A stretch of DNA of 64,000 nt. Source: Aquamicrobium defluvii. Its GTDB lineage: Bacteria > Pseudomonadota > Alphaproteobacteria > Rhizobiales > Rhizobiaceae. Position 1 is the stretch's first letter. Each line of letters begins with the position of its first letter. Where the stretch lies: NCBI RefSeq assembly GCF_004363725.1, contig NZ_SNZF01000022.1, forward strand, positions 1-64,000. The letters run 5' to 3'. Below, piece by piece: positions 49,954-59,774 of this stretch. The notes under the pieces were generated by a model. The model was not told the DNA's origin, ran no database searches, and was given only the letters and a program-made list of their open reading frames with translations. A program made the translations under genes and the position numbers.

Positions 49954-50610
49954 ATGGCTTTCAAATACAAGTTTTTGTGCCCTGCCATGGTTTGGGGCGC
50001 CATGCTTTTCAGCGTTGCGCTTTCGCTTGCCGCCCCGGCCCGGTCGGAGCCCGTGCAGATCGTTGGCTTCGGCGACAGCCTGATGGCCGGTTTCGGGCTG
50101 GGGCCGGGCGAGGGGTTCACCGAGCAGTTGCAGGAAGCGCTGCGGGCGAAGGGCCATGACGTCACGGTTTCCAACGCCGGCGTCTCCGGCGACACGACCA
50201 GCGGGGGGCTCGCCCGGCTCGACTGGTCGGTGCCGGACGGAACCGATCTGGTGATCCTCGAGCTCGGCGCCAACGACATGCTGCGCGGCATCGATCCGGC
50301 CATCGTGGAGAAGAACCTGGACGAGATGATCGCGCGGCTCAAGGCGCGCGGCATGAAGGTGGTTCTGGCCGGCATGCTGGCCGCACCCAATCTCGGCCAT
50401 GCCTATGGCGAGGCATTCGGCTCGCTTTATCCGCGGCTGGCGCAGAAGCACGAGGTGGTGCTCTATCCCTTTTTCCTCGATGGCGTGGCGGCCGTGCAGG
50501 AGCTGCTGAGCGAGGACGGCATGCACCCGAGCGCCGGCGGCATCCGCACCATCGTCGAGCGCATCCTGCCGACCGTGGAGCAGGCGATGGCGGCGCTGCC
50601 GCAGGACTGA
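49954..50610 (+). CDS. tesA: SGNH-family arylesterase/thioesterase, TesA-like
   Basis: A 218-residue secreted hydrolase. Signal peptide at 1-31 (MVWGAMLFSVALSLAAPARSEP). SGNH blocks are visible: VGFGDSLMAGFGL (catalytic Ser), NAGVSGDTTSGG (Gly), LGANDMLRG (Asn) and LSEDGMHPSAGG (Asp-x-x-His). It hydrolyses acyl esters or thioesters in the periplasm. It is divergent from the ABC pair, the conserved TesA/YbbAP arrangement. Met at 49954 fits the signal peptide. Confidence 0.92.
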   Translation: MAFKYKFLCPAMVWGAMLFSVALSLAAPARSEPVQIVGFGDSLMAGFGLGPGEGFTEQLQEALRAKGHDVTVSNAGVSGDTTSGGLARLDWSVPDGTDLVILELGANDMLRGIDPAIVEKNLDEMIARLKARGMKVVLAGMLAAPNLGHAYGEAFGSLYPRLAQKHEVVLYPFFLDGVAAVQELLSEDGMHPSAGGIRTIVERILPTVEQAMAALPQD

Positions 50611-50731
50611 CCGGGGCGGCCCGCGTTTCCCCAGCGGAAATATGCCGCGTGGAACAATTAGCTTGCCCCGCCGTCTTATCGGTGATTCGCTGGCAATCGA
50701 GAGTTTCGATTCGAGGACAGGAGGCTATGCC

Positions 50732-51322
50732 ATGCCGCGTCTTTTCACCGCCCTCGAAATTCCGCGCGATGCCGCGCTATCGCTCTCCCTGCTGCGGGGC
50801 GGCCTTCCCGGTGCCCGCTGGATAGATGTCGAGAACTATCACATCACGCTGCGCTTCATCGGCGATGTCGAGGGCCATGTCGCCGACGACATAGCCGATG
50901 CGCTGGACCGGGTGCGCCGGCCCGCGTTCACGCTGTCGCTGGCCGGCGTTGGAGCTTTCGGCCAGAAGAAGCCGCATTCGGTATGGGCCGGCGTGACTGC
51001 CTCGCCGGACCTTGGGGCGCTTCAGGCCGAGATCGATCGCATCTGCCAGCGTCTCGGCATCGGCGCCGATCCGCGCAAGTTCATGCCGCATGTCACCTTG
51101 GCGCGGCTGCGCAACGCCCACCCGGCCGATGTCGCGCGTTATCTTTCGGCGCGGGGCAATTTTTCCGCGACGCCGTTCAAGGTCGGCCGTTTCGTGCTGA
51201 TGTCGTCCCGCGATTCGGTGGGCGGCGGGCCCTATGTCGTCGAGGAGGCCTGGCCGCTGGGCGGCAATTATGCGGCCTGCCGGCCCGACAGCGCTTCCGA
51301 CGCTTCGCGGATCATGCGGTAG
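50732..51322 (+). CDS. thpR: RNA 2',3'-cyclic phosphodiesterase ThpR (2'-5' RNA ligase family)
   Basis: A 196-residue 2H phosphoesterase. The two HxT motifs are YHITLRFIGDVEG and MPHVTLARL. It opens 2',3'-cyclic phosphates on RNA and can join tRNA halves in vitro. Met at 50732 has GGAGG 7 bp upstream. Its last 55 bp overlap the 3' end of the convergent phosphatase gene, which is unusual. The C-terminal [13 protein letters not shown] falls in the overlap and is not typical of the family. Confidence 0.9.
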   Translation: MPRLFTALEIPRDAALSLSLLRGGLPGARWIDVENYHITLRFIGDVEGHVADDIADALDRVRRPAFTLSLAGVGAFGQKKPHSVWAGVTASPDLGALQAEIDRICQRLGIGADPRKFMPHVTLARLRNAHPADVARYLSARGNFSATPFKVGRFVLMSSRDSVGGGPYVVEEAWPLGGNYAACRPDSASDASRIMR

Positions 51323-51744
51323 ACTTTTTCGAAGCCATCCGCGCCGCCGTAATAGGGATCGGGCACATCGCGCACGGTTCCCAGCGCGTAGTCGAGATAG
51401 AGATGGATGCGGTCCTGCACGCTTTCCGGAGCCGCCCGACGCAGATCCTGCACATTCGAACGATCCATGCCGAGGATGAGGTCGAAGCGGATGAAATCCG
51501 CCTCCCCGATCTTGCGTGCCGACTGGCGGGAAATGTCCACGCCGTGGCGTGCCGCGACCGCGACGGAGCGGGGATCGGGCGGCGAACCGGCGTGCCAGCC
51601 GCCGGTTCCGGCAGAATCGAGCAGAAAATGATGGGAAAGTCGCTTTTCGCCGATCACCGCCCCGAAAACACCCTCGGCCAGCGGCGAACGGCAGATGTTG
51701 CCGAGGCACACGAACAGGATCGAATTTTTCGGTTTGGCGTCCAT
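51268..51744 (-). CDS. Low-molecular-weight protein tyrosine phosphatase
   Basis: A 158-residue phosphatase. The active-site P-loop [13 protein letters not shown] lies at about 14-26 and the general acid in DVPDPYYGG near the C-terminus. Met at 51744 starts the domain. The protein shares 55 bp at its 3' end with convergent thpR. It could be a tyrosine phosphatase or an arsenate-reductase-like relative; no arsenic genes are nearby. Confidence 0.92.
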   Translation of the reverse strand: MDAKPKNSILFVCLGNICRSPLAEGVFGAVIGEKRLSHHFLLDSAGTGGWHAGSPPDPRSVAVAARHGVDISRQSARKIGEADFIRFDLILGMDRSNVQDLRRAAPESVQDRIHLYLDYALGTVRDVPDPYYGGADGFEKVYRMIREASEALSGRQAA

Positions 51745-51796
51745 GGCAAGGGACCCTATGTTCTGCTTCTTGCAGCCGATAACATGGAAGCAGGCC

Positions 51797-52147
51797 ATGG
51801 CAAGAGAGAAACTGGCAGGGGACGTTCTGAACGCGGCGCTCAGGGAGCGCCCCGAATGGGCGCTGACCGAAGACGGGCTGGCCATCGAACGGCGCTTCGT
51901 CTTTCGCAATTTTTCCGAGGCTTTCGCATTCATGACGCGTGTGGCGATGGCCGCCGAGAAGATGAACCATCACCCGGAATGGTCGAATGTCTACAAGACG
52001 GTGGACGTCCGGCTGACGACGCACGATGCCGGCGGCCTGACCGAACTGGACTTCGTTCTGGCGCGACGCATCGATACGATTTTCAGCGATTCGGTCTTCA
52101 CGCCTCTGGACGATATCTTGCGGGGAACACCTCGCCGCACCACATGA
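51797..52147 (+). CDS. phhB: Pterin-4a-carbinolamine dehydratase
   Basis: A 116-residue protein with the complete family motif: [34 protein letters not shown], including the catalytic His-His pair and the later His. It recycles pterin cofactors of aromatic hydroxylases and may serve other pterins where no such hydroxylase exists. It lies 47 bp before the YkvA gene. Met at 51797 matches family length. Confidence 0.92.
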   Translation: MAREKLAGDVLNAALRERPEWALTEDGLAIERRFVFRNFSEAFAFMTRVAMAAEKMNHHPEWSNVYKTVDVRLTTHDAGGLTELDFVLARRIDTIFSDSVFTPLDDILRGTPRRTT

Positions 52148-52193
52148 AGCAAGGCAGGCATCAGAGCCGGCAGGTGCAAGGAGACAGGCATAC

Positions 52194-52556
52194 ATGGCTG
52201 AAAGGACCGCTTTCGATCTCTTCGGCTTCGCCGGCAGGGTTGGCGGCGAAAAGGAGGTGCGCGAAAAATTCTGGCGCACCACCCGAAGGGCGGCACGGCA
52301 TGTGCCGTTCATGGAAGACGTGGTGGCCTCATACTACTGCGTGCTCGACAGCAGCACGCCGTTGAGAGCCAAGGCCATATTGCTGGCCGCGCTCGGCTAT
52401 TTCGTGCTGCCCGCCGATGCAATTCCGGACGTCATTTTCGGGCTTGGCTTCACCGACGATGTGGCTGTGCTGAGCGCGGCGATCGCCGCGGTGCGCGCGC
52501 ATATAACGCCGGCCCACAAGGCAGCGGCGAAGGAATCGCTTGCCGGGGAGGACTGA
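52194..52556 (+). CDS. YkvA family (DUF1232) protein
   Basis: A 120-residue protein with the DUF1232 signature: STPLRAKAILLAALGYFVLPADAIPDVIFGLGFTDDVAVL. The Pro-x-D-x-I-P-D segment within a hydrophobic stretch is diagnostic. Function unknown; probably membrane-associated. It follows phhB on the same strand with a clear start. Confidence 0.87.
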   Translation: MAERTAFDLFGFAGRVGGEKEVREKFWRTTRRAARHVPFMEDVVASYYCVLDSSTPLRAKAILLAALGYFVLPADAIPDVIFGLGFTDDVAVLSAAIAAVRAHITPAHKAAAKESLAGED

Positions 52557-52575
52557 TCGGCAGCCATATCCGCCG

Positions 52576-52623
52576 GCACCGGCCCCGATTTGGCAAAAGG
52601 CACCGGCCCCGATTTGGCAAAAA
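52576..52623 (+). repeat. 24-bp tandem duplication upstream of ialB
   Basis: The unit GCACCGGCCCCGATTTGGCA followed by AAAG occurs twice in a row, differing only at the last base. It lies just after the YkvA gene and about 230 bp before the IalB-family gene. The rest of the 297-bp gap shows only promoter-like AT-rich sequence near 52740-52790. Confidence 0.85.
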
Positions 52624-52853
52624 GTCAAATTCTTGCCTTTTTCCTCCATTCCAAGTCGCCCGCAGGGACATCGTGCCGGAGCCCGCGAACATGAAATATG
52701 CGGGCAAAGGCGCGGAGATGGCGGCGGTTTCTATAGCGGAAGCTTTTTTTGACGGTCTTCACGCTTTGGTAACCCAGATTAAATCAAATTGAAGGGATCG
52801 GGCAGGACGAGACGCCGGCCTGCTCCCACACCATTTGGAATATGGGAATCACA

Positions 52854-53357
52854 ATGCGCCGATTGATAGCTACAGTTTCTGGTCTGATCATGCTCGCCAC
52901 CGCTTCGCCGGTCCTGGCACAGCAGGCGACCAAGATCGGCCAGCACAATGCGTGGGGCACCTACAGCTACCAGGCTTCCGGCGGCAAGGTTTGCTACGTG
53001 TTGACCGTTCCGACCGACAAGCAGCCGACTACGCTCAACCATGGCGATATGTTCTTCTTCGTCTCGCAGCGTCCCGGCCAGCAGGTCTCATACGAGCCGC
53101 AGTTCATAGCCGGATATGATTTCCAGGCCAATTCCAAGGTCACGGTGACGGTGGGCGACAAGTCCTTCACCATGTTCACGCGCGGCAAGTCGGCCTGGGT
53201 CGAGAACGCTGCCGACGAGCCGCAGCTCATCGCCGCCATGCGCGCGGGCGCCGACATGAAGGTGCAGGCGAAATCCGGTCGTGGCAATACGACCAGTTAT
53301 GTATTCTCGCTGAAGGGAATCTCGGCGGCGCTCAGCTCGATTTCGAGTTGCAGGTAA
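52854..53357 (+). CDS. Invasion-associated locus B (IalB) family periplasmic protein
   Basis: A 167-residue protein with a signal peptide ([23 protein letters not shown]). The mature part has the family pattern [52 protein letters not shown] and a closing [13 protein letters not shown], with two Cys that could pair. IalB proteins are linked to host-cell invasion in Bartonella, but free-living rhizobia carry several. Met at 52854 has GGGA at good spacing; an alternative Met is at 52842. Confidence 0.87.
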   Translation: MRRLIATVSGLIMLATASPVLAQQATKIGQHNAWGTYSYQASGGKVCYVLTVPTDKQPTTLNHGDMFFFVSQRPGQQVSYEPQFIAGYDFQANSKVTVTVGDKSFTMFTRGKSAWVENAADEPQLIAAMRAGADMKVQAKSGRGNTTSYVFSLKGISAALSSISSCR

Positions 53358-53380
53358 GCCTGTCCCTGCAAGACAGATTG

Positions 53381-53407
53381 AGGCCGGGCCGTCGGGTCCG
53401 GCCTTTT
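53381..53407 (+). terminator. Rho-independent terminator after ialB
   Basis: AGGCCGG (53381-53387) pairs with CCGGCCT (53398-53404), with further GC pairs inside, followed by TTTT. It starts 24 bp after the stop codon. Confidence 0.75.
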
Positions 53408-53514
53408 GCGTTCGGCAGACAGGCCATGACTTCGGGTCAAACTTGTGCTATCGGGCGCCCTTCATCCAAAATCCGCTGCTGAAACCGGCGCAAAGCACCT
53501 ATATTGGGCCAGCC

Positions 53515-54747
53515 ATGAGCCTTTCACTCGACCTCACCCCCGCCGGCGCCCGCGATGCGCTGCGCATTCGTCCCGCGCCGGAGAAGCCGTCGCTGATCGG
53601 CCTCACGCGCGAGGAGATGGCCGAGGCGCTGGTCGAGGCCGGCGTGGTGCCGCAAAAGCAGGCGAAGATGCGCGTCAGCCAGCTCTGGCACTGGCTCTAT
53701 GTGCGCGGCGTTTCCGATTTCGCGCAGATGTTCAACATCTCCAAGGATCTCCGTGCGGCTCTCGACCGTGCCTTCACCGTCGCGCGGCCGGAAGTGGTCG
53801 AGGAGCAGATCTCCAACGACGGCACGCGCAAGTGGCTGTTCCGTTTCCCGCCGCGCGGGGCGGGCCGGCCGGTCGAGATCGAGACCGTCTATATCCCGGA
53901 AGAGGGGCGCGGCACGCTGTGCATTTCCAGCCAGGTCGGCTGCACGCTCACCTGTTCCTTCTGCCACACCGGCACGCAGAAGCTGGTGCGCAACCTGACG
54001 GCGGAGGAAATCCTGGCGCAACTGCTGACCGCGCGCGACCGGCTGGGCGATTTCCCCGACACAGATACACCGGCCGGCGCCATCGTGCCGGCGGAAGGCC
54101 GCAGGATTTCCAACATCGTCATGATGGGCATGGGCGAGCCGCTCTACAATTTCGAAGCGGTGAAGAAAGCGCTGCTGATCGCTTCCGATGGCGACGGGCT
54201 GTCGCTGTCGAAGCGGCGTATCACGCTTTCAACCTCCGGCGTCGTGCCCGAAATCTACCGCACCGGCGAGGAGATCGGCGTCATGCTGGCGATCTCGCTG
54301 CATGCGGTGAACGACGACCTGCGCGACCTTCTGGTGCCGATCAACAAGAAGTATCCGCTCGAACTGCTCATGAAGGCGTGCCGCGAATATCCGGGCCTGT
54401 CCAATGCGCGCCGCATCACCTTCGAATATGTGATGCTGAAGGACGTCAACGACAGTCTCGAAGACGCAAAGCAGATGGTGAAGCTGCTCAGGGGTATTCC
54501 TGCCAAGATCAATTTGATCCCGTTCAATCCCTGGCCGGGCACCAACTACCAGTGTTCAGACTGGGAAACGATCGAGCGCTTCGCCGACTACATCAATGCC
54601 GCCGGCTACGCCTCGCCGATCCGCACGCCGCGCGGGCGCGACATTCTTGCCGCCTGCGGCCAGCTCAAGTCGGAATCCGAGCGCATGCGCAAGAGCGAAC
54701 GGCTGGCTCTCGAGGCGATGATGATCGCCGGGCACGGCGAGGCTTGA
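53515..54747 (+). CDS. rlmN: 23S rRNA/tRNA adenine-C2 methyltransferase RlmN
   Basis: A 410-residue radical-SAM methylase. The cluster motif is [13 protein letters not shown]. The mechanistic Cys pair is represented by the C-terminal [15 protein letters not shown] and the upstream Cys region. [25 protein letters not shown] and [14 protein letters not shown] are characteristic. It methylates A2503 of 23S rRNA and A37 of some tRNAs. Met at 53515 gives the usual rhizobial length. Its TGA overlaps the start of the next gene. Confidence 0.96.
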   Translation: MSLSLDLTPAGARDALRIRPAPEKPSLIGLTREEMAEALVEAGVVPQKQAKMRVSQLWHWLYVRGVSDFAQMFNISKDLRAALDRAFTVARPEVVEEQISNDGTRKWLFRFPPRGAGRPVEIETVYIPEEGRGTLCISSQVGCTLTCSFCHTGTQKLVRNLTAEEILAQLLTARDRLGDFPDTDTPAGAIVPAEGRRISNIVMMGMGEPLYNFEAVKKALLIASDGDGLSLSKRRITLSTSGVVPEIYRTGEEIGVMLAISLHAVNDDLRDLLVPINKKYPLELLMKACREYPGLSNARRITFEYVMLKDVNDSLEDAKQMVKLLRGIPAKINLIPFNPWPGTNYQCSDWETIERFADYINAAGYASPIRTPRGRDILAACGQLKSESERMRKSERLALEAMMIAGHGEA

Positions 54748-55241
54748 GCGGCGTTCTCGCCGTTCTCCTGCGCTTCGCCGTGGTGTTGGCGGGCTATGCT
54801 GCCGCCTGTCTCGCTGCCAGCGCCTTCGTCCATGTGCTGTTCCTCGGCTGGTCCGGTCTGGCCGAAGAGGAGGCTTTGCCCGCCTTCACCACGGGCATGG
54901 TGGTTTCCGTTCCCCTGCTGGCGCTGTTCGTCGCCCACCTCAACTTCTGGCCGGCCGTCGCCGCCATCGCCATTGCCGAGTTCCTCGGCAAGCGCGACTG
55001 GCTGTTCTATTCGCTGGCCGGCGGCTTCGTTGCACTGGCTTTCGCCGGCATTTTCTATCGCGATGTCGAAGGCGCCGGCGCATCCGGTCCGGGCGATACG
55101 GCATTGCTGCTGGCCGTGATCGGCAGCGGCATCGTCGGCGGTCTCGCCTACTGGCTGGTGGCCGGCATATGGACGCCGGACTGGCGCGGCTCCGGTTCCG
55201 GCAAGCTGCCGCCTATTTCGCCTGGGTCGTCAGGATCCTGA
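54744..55241 (+). CDS. Small four-helix membrane protein of unknown function, coupled to rlmN
   Basis: A frame of 165 codons starting with TTG at 54744, overlapping the rlmN stop (TTGA), with GAGG upstream. Four hydrophobic helices are evident (about 5-30, 45-65, 70-110 with [18 protein letters not shown], and 120-145). It has no domain I recognise. A GTG slightly downstream is an alternative start. The last 29 bp overlap the convergent LysE-family gene. The GC-rich third-position pattern and the lack of stops support real coding. Confidence 0.65.
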   Translation: MSGVLAVLLRFAVVLAGYAAACLAASAFVHVLFLGWSGLAEEEALPAFTTGMVVSVPLLALFVAHLNFWPAVAAIAIAEFLGKRDWLFYSLAGGFVALAFAGIFYRDVEGAGASGPGDTALLLAVIGSGIVGGLAYWLVAGIWTPDWRGSGSGKLPPISPGSSGS

Positions 55242-55854
55242 TCGCGAAGGCCGAAAACACGCCGGCAAACAGATAATCCGTCAGCCGCGTGATGCGCGGG
55301 CTTTTCTTCAGCAAGGCTGCGAGGCGATCTGCGGCGATCACCATGGTCGCCGTGAACGGCAGCGCAACCACGATGAACATCAGGCCGAGGAAGAAGAGCT
55401 TGCCGGGTGCATGCGGATCGTGCGCGGAGACGAACTGCGGCAGGAACGTCATGAAGAACAGGATGATCTTCGGGTTGAGAAGGTTGATGCCCAGCCCAGT
55501 CGCCCAGTTGCGGGCCAGCGAGTGCGGCGCACGGCCATTGATTTCCGGCGAGAAGGCCGATCCGTGGCGTATCGCCTGGAATGCCAGCCAGATCAGGTAG
55601 AGCGCACCGACGATCTTGAGCACGAAAAACGCCTGCGGCGAGGCCACGATCAGAGCTGACAGGCCGAGCGCCACCAGAGCCGTATGAAAGACGACGCCGG
55701 TCATCGCGCCGAGCGCGCAGGCAAAGCCTGCCGACCTGCCCTGCGACAGGGCACGGCCGACGAACAGGGTCATGTCGGGCCCGGGCGTGATCGTCAGGAC
55801 CACGGTGGCGATGGCGAATTGCACAAGCACGGCGGCGTCGGGGATGAAGTTCAT
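55213..55854 (-). CDS. LysE/RhtB family amino-acid exporter
   Basis: A 213-residue, six-helix exporter. VVLTITPGPDMTLFVGRALSQGRSAGF near the N-terminus carries the family TPGP(D/N) motif, and NLLNPKIILFFMTFLPQFV is the second hallmark. Members export lysine, homoserine, threonine or other small molecules. Met at 55854 starts the first helix. It lies downstream of the glutamate dehydrogenase gene on the same strand but beyond a terminator. Confidence 0.92.
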   Translation of the reverse strand: MNFIPDAAVLVQFAIATVVLTITPGPDMTLFVGRALSQGRSAGFACALGAMTGVVFHTALVALGLSALIVASPQAFFVLKIVGALYLIWLAFQAIRHGSAFSPEINGRAPHSLARNWATGLGINLLNPKIILFFMTFLPQFVSAHDPHAPGKLFFLGLMFIVVALPFTATMVIAADRLAALLKKSPRITRLTDYLFAGVFSAFAIRILTTQAK

Positions 55855-55905
55855 GGTTGAGCCTGTCGATGGACCGGAAAGGGAGAGGCGGACCGGAAAA
55901 GGAAA

Positions 55906-55928
55906 GGGCGCCGCAACGCACGGCGCCC
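55906..55928 (-). terminator. Terminator after glutamate dehydrogenase
   Basis: A perfect 8-bp stem GGGCGCCG / CGGCGCCC with a 7-nt loop, followed on the minus strand by TTTCCTTTT. It separates the dehydrogenase gene from lysE. Confidence 0.7.
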
Positions 55929-55965
55929 CCTTATATCCCATCTGCCGGCGCAGTTCGAGACAGGT

Positions 55966-57234
55966 TCAGCTGTCGAAATAGCTCTGCGTGCCATGGGCCT
56001 CGATGGCCTCGGCGAGGCGGCTCAACGCGTGGACATAGGCGGCTGTGCGCGGTGTGACGCCACGGTCGACGGAGAGCTGCCAGATCGCCCGGCCTTCGCG
56101 CTCCATGATGGTGCGCAGCTTGGTGTGGATTTCCTCCAGCCCCCAGTAATAGCCCTGCTTGTTCTGCACCCACTCGAAATAGGAGACGGTGACGCCGCCG
56201 GCATTCGCGAGGATGTCGGGAAGAACCACGACATTGCGATCGGCGAGGATCCCGTCGGCTTCCGGCGTGACCGGGCCGTTGGCGAGCTCCAGCACGAGAC
56301 GGGCCTTCACGGTGTGGGCATTGTGCTTGTGGATCATGTTCTCCAGCGCAGCCGGTACCAGAACATCGCACTCGACGCCGACCAGTTCATCGGCGGCGAT
56401 GGCCTGGTGGCCGTGCCTGCCAGCGGTGTGGACGACAGAATGGCCGTCGTTCTTGGCCGCCATGAGCGCGTCGAGATCCAGCCCTTCGGCGGCATGCACG
56501 GCGCCGCCGGAATCCGACACGGCGACGATGGTGTGGCCATCGCCGGCGAGCAGCGAGGCGATGTACTGGCCGGCATTGCCGAAGCCCTGGATGGCGATGC
56601 GCAGCTTGCCGGCGAGGCCAAGTTCCTCGGCAAGGTGGCGCACCAGATAGTAACCGCCGCGCGCGGTTGCGTCGCCGCGGCCCACCGAGCCGCCGAGCGC
56701 CAGCGGCTTGCCGGTGATGACGGCGGGCGAGCCCTGGCCGACGATCTGGCTGTATTCGTCGGCCATCCAGCCCATGATCATCGAGTTGGTGTAGACGTCC
56801 GGAGCGGGAATGTCGCGGTCGGGGCCGATGATGCGCGAGAATGCCTGGATGTAGGAGCGCGACAGGCGCTCCAGCTCGGCCTTGGAAAGCTGGCGCGGAT
56901 CGACCTGCACGGCGCCCTTGCCGCCGCCATAGGGCAGGTTCATCACGGCGCATTTGAAGGTCATCCAGAACGCCAGCATCTCGACCTCTTCGGCCGTGGC
57001 GTCGGGATGGAAGCGGATGCCGCCCTTTGTCGGCCCGCGGGTGTCGTCATAGCGGCATCGCCATGCAAGGAAGGATTTTCGCGAGCCGTCGTCCATGCGG
57101 ATCATGAGACGGGCCTTGGTGGTTTCGCGCGGATATTTCAGCTTCTCGATGACATCGGCGTCGACGTTGAGGTGCCTTGCGGCTTCGTCCAGACGTACCA
57201 GTGCGCTATCAAGAAGGCTTTCTTCCGGCATCAT
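55966..57234 (-). CDS. gdhA: Glu/Leu/Phe/Val dehydrogenase (glutamate dehydrogenase)
   Basis: A 422-residue NAD(P)-dependent glutamate dehydrogenase. RGPTKGGIRFHP and MNLPYGGGKGAVQVDP carry the substrate-binding and catalytic Lys residues; PAPDVYTNSMIMGWMADEYS holds the catalytic Asp; the Rossmann motif is IQGFGNAGQYIAS; ANAGGVTVSYFEWVQN ends the core. It interconverts glutamate and 2-oxoglutarate, linking nitrogen to the TCA cycle. It may start at either of two adjacent Met codons. It is divergent from argG across 250 bp. Confidence 0.92.
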   Translation of the reverse strand: MMPEESLLDSALVRLDEAARHLNVDADVIEKLKYPRETTKARLMIRMDDGSRKSFLAWRCRYDDTRGPTKGGIRFHPDATAEEVEMLAFWMTFKCAVMNLPYGGGKGAVQVDPRQLSKAELERLSRSYIQAFSRIIGPDRDIPAPDVYTNSMIMGWMADEYSQIVGQGSPAVITGKPLALGGSVGRGDATARGGYYLVRHLAEELGLAGKLRIAIQGFGNAGQYIASLLAGDGHTIVAVSDSGGAVHAAEGLDLDALMAAKNDGHSVVHTAGRHGHQAIAADELVGVECDVLVPAALENMIHKHNAHTVKARLVLELANGPVTPEADGILADRNVVVLPDILANAGGVTVSYFEWVQNKQGYYWGLEEIHTKLRTIMEREGRAIWQLSVDRGVTPRTAAYVHALSRLAEAIEAHGTQSYFDS

Positions 57235-57484
57235 ATGTTCCTGTCAGTTCGGGTGGTAACCATGCGGCCTGCCGGTCGCGGCGCCTGAAATGCACGAAAA
57301 AGTGCGGATTCACAAGAAAAGGTTTTATATCGCGCGCATTTTGCCAGTTTATTGCGCACTCCGCCGAAAATGACGCCACTACCGATGATCGTTCCGGCGC
57401 TTGTCCGGCGCAGCTTTCCTGCTATGACTGCGGACGCAGTTTTTGCGCCCCGCCGCAGTCCTTGAACGAACACCGGAAACGCCC

Positions 57485-58711
57485 ATGTCCAAGCTGAAAG
57501 ACGTCAAGAAGGTCGTGCTCGCCTATTCGGGCGGCCTCGACACCTCCATCATCCTCAAATGGCTGCAGACCGAGCTGGGAGCGGAGGTCGTCACCTTCAC
57601 CGCAGACCTCGGCCAGGGCGAGGAACTGGAGCCGGCGCGCCGCAAGGCCGAGATGATGGGCATCAGGGACATCCGCATCATGGACCTGCGCGAGGAGTTC
57701 GTGAAGGATTTCGTGTTCCCGATGTTCCGTGCCAACGCACTCTACGAGGGCACCTATCTGCTCGGCACCTCCATCGCCCGGCCGCTGATCTCCAAGCATC
57801 TGGTGGAGATCGCCGAGGAGACCGGGGCTGACGCCATCGCGCACGGCGCAACCGGCAAGGGCAACGATCAGGTGCGCTTCGAGCTTTCCGCCTATGCGCT
57901 CAATCCCGACATCAAGGTGATCGCGCCTTGGCGCGACTGGTCGTTCAAGTCGCGCACCGATCTCATCGAGTTCGCCGAAAAGCACCAGATTCCGGTGCCG
58001 AAGGACAAGCAGGGCGAAGCGCCGTTCTCGGTCGATGCCAACCTTCTGCACTCCTCCTCGGAGGGCAAGGTGCTGGAAGATCCGTGGAGCGAGCCGCCGG
58101 AATATGTGCACCAGCGCTCCGTCTCCCCTCTGGACGCGCCCGATGCGGCGACGGAGATCGAGATCGAGTTCCTCAAGGGGGATGCGGTTGCGCTGAACGG
58201 CAAGAAGCTGTCGCCGGCCACGCTGCTTGCCGTCCTCAACGACCTTGGCCGCGACAACGGCATCGGCCGCATCGATCTGGTCGAGAACCGTTTCGTCGGC
58301 ATGAAGAGCCGCGGCGTCTACGAGACCCCCGGCGGCACCATCCTGCTCGCCGCGCACCGCGCCATCGAGTCGATCACGCTGGATCGCGGGGCGGGCCACC
58401 TCAAGGACGAGCTGATGCCGCGCTATGCCGAGCTGATCTACAACGGCTTCTGGTTCTCGCCGGAGCGTGAGATGCTGCAGGCGCTGATCGACAAGAGCCA
58501 GGAAGACGTCGAGGGCACGGTGCGGCTGAAGCTCTACAAGGGTAATGTCATCGTCACCGGCCGCAAGTCTGCAAAGTCGCTTTATCGCGACGATCTCGTC
58601 ACCTTCGAGGACGACCGCGGCGCCTACGACCAGAAGGATGCCGAGGGCTTCATCCGCCTCAACGCGCTGCGCCTGCGCACGCTGGCGGCCCGCCGCCGCA
58701 ACACGCGGTAA
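57485..58711 (+). CDS. argG: Argininosuccinate synthase
   Basis: A 408-residue ATP-dependent ligase. The PP-loop is [16 protein letters not shown]; other conserved blocks are [42 protein letters not shown] and [24 protein letters not shown]. It joins citrulline and aspartate in arginine synthesis. Met at 57485 begins [17 protein letters not shown]. It is convergent with the iron transporter operon, with a hairpin in between. Confidence 0.97.
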   Translation: MSKLKDVKKVVLAYSGGLDTSIILKWLQTELGAEVVTFTADLGQGEELEPARRKAEMMGIRDIRIMDLREEFVKDFVFPMFRANALYEGTYLLGTSIARPLISKHLVEIAEETGADAIAHGATGKGNDQVRFELSAYALNPDIKVIAPWRDWSFKSRTDLIEFAEKHQIPVPKDKQGEAPFSVDANLLHSSSEGKVLEDPWSEPPEYVHQRSVSPLDAPDAATEIEIEFLKGDAVALNGKKLSPATLLAVLNDLGRDNGIGRIDLVENRFVGMKSRGVYETPGGTILLAAHRAIESITLDRGAGHLKDELMPRYAELIYNGFWFSPEREMLQALIDKSQEDVEGTVRLKLYKGNVIVTGRKSAKSLYRDDLVTFEDDRGAYDQKDAEGFIRLNALRLRTLAARRRNTR

Positions 58712-58722
58712 AAAAAGCTTCA

Positions 58723-58757
58723 GGCAGCGCGCATCAACTGAGCAGATGCGCGCTGCC
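58723..58757 (-). terminator. Strong rho-independent terminator of fbpABC
   Basis: A perfect 13-bp stem GGCAGCGCGCATC / GATGCGCGCTGCC with a 9-nt loop. On the minus strand TTTTTTT follows six bases after the stem. The stem includes the last codons and stop of fbpC. It may also stop argG transcription. Confidence 0.85.
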
Positions 58758-59774
58758 GCTGACCGTGAGCCGGATGCGCGTTCCCACCTGCGGCGCGCCG
58801 GCCGAAGGGTGGCGCAGGACGAGGGTGTCTGCTTCGCCCGCATCGTTTGCCACCTCTACCGTGAGCGTGCAGGTCGGTCCGCTGAACTCCGAATCCGTGA
58901 CGACGGCGCTCGCGCCGCCGGTCTCGTCCGGCTCAAGCCCGATCTGCTCCGGCCGCAGCAGGATTTCGGCCGTCTGTTGCTGTTCGTCACGGTCGACGGG
59001 GATCGCGCCCAGAATGCAATGCGCATGGCCATCCGCGACGCGGGCCGGCAGGATGATCGCCTCGCCGAGAAACTCCGCCACCATGCGGTTGCGGGGCCTG
59101 AGATAGAGATCGCGGGGTGCGCCGGCCTGCATGAGCGCGCCGGCGCGCATGACCGCCACCTGATCGGCAAAGGACAGCGCCTCCTCCTGATCGTGGGTGA
59201 CGAGGATGGTGGTGACGCCGGCCGCTTCCAGAACGCCGGCCACCGTCTTGCGCATGGCGGCGCGCAGGCCCGTGTCGAGCGCCGAGAAAGGTTCATCGAG
59301 CAGCATCAGGCGCGGCTTGCGGGCTAGCGCCCGCGCCAGTGCCACGCGCTGCTGCTGGCCGCCGGAAAGCTGGTGCGGGCGGCGTTGCAGGAAGGCTTGG
59401 TCGAGGCCCACCAGCCGGATCAGTTCCGCGATCCGCGCCTGCCGGTCCGGCGCATCGCGGGCAATGCCGAAGCCGATATTGGCGGCGATGGACAGGTGCG
59501 GAAACAAGGCTCCGTCCTGCGCCACGAGGCCGATGGGACGCCTGTAGGCGGGCACGAACACGCCCGCTCCGGCAAGTGTTGCGCCATCCAGCTCGATGCT
59601 GCCCGCATCGGGGCGCTCGAAGCCGGCGATGAGGCGCAGCAACGTGGTCTTGCCGCAACCGGAAGGGCCGACGATGGCCGTGCGGCTGCCGGAGGCGACG
59701 GCAAGGTCGATGCCGTCCAGGGCCGCAACGGGACCGTAGGTTTTGCGCAGGCCGGAAAGCTCGAGAAAACTCAT
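58734..59774 (-). CDS. fbpC: Iron(III) ABC transporter ATP-binding protein
   Basis: A 346-residue ABC ATPase. Walker A is [21 protein letters not shown], the signature [17 protein letters not shown], Walker [13 protein letters not shown] and the H-loop [16 protein letters not shown]-terminal TOBE-like domain (about 245-346) is typical of FbpC/PotA-type proteins. It overlaps the permease gene by 4 bp. With the FbpA-type binding protein the likely substrate is ferric iron. Confidence 0.92.
   Translation of the reverse strand: MSFLELSGLRKTYGPVAALDGIDLAVASGSRTAIVGPSGCGKTTLLRLIAGFERPDAGSIELDGATLAGAGVFVPAYRRPIGLVAQDGALFPHLSIAANIGFGIARDAPDRQARIAELIRLVGLDQAFLQRRPHQLSGGQQQRVALARALARKPRLMLLDEPFSALDTGLRAAMRKTVAGVLEAAGVTTILVTHDQEEALSFADQVAVMRAGALMQAGAPRDLYLRPRNRMVAEFLGEAIILPARVADGHAHCILGAIPVDRDEQQQTAEILLRPEQIGLEPDETGGASAVVTDSEFSGPTCTLTVEVANDAGEADTLVLRHPSAGAPQVGTRIRLTVSGSAHLLS

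Noticed and set aside
49171..50526. Upstream extension of the YbbP-type permease frame
   Set aside because: It would run through the ATPase gene and the opposite esterase gene. The ATGA overlap at 49167-49170 marks the true junction.
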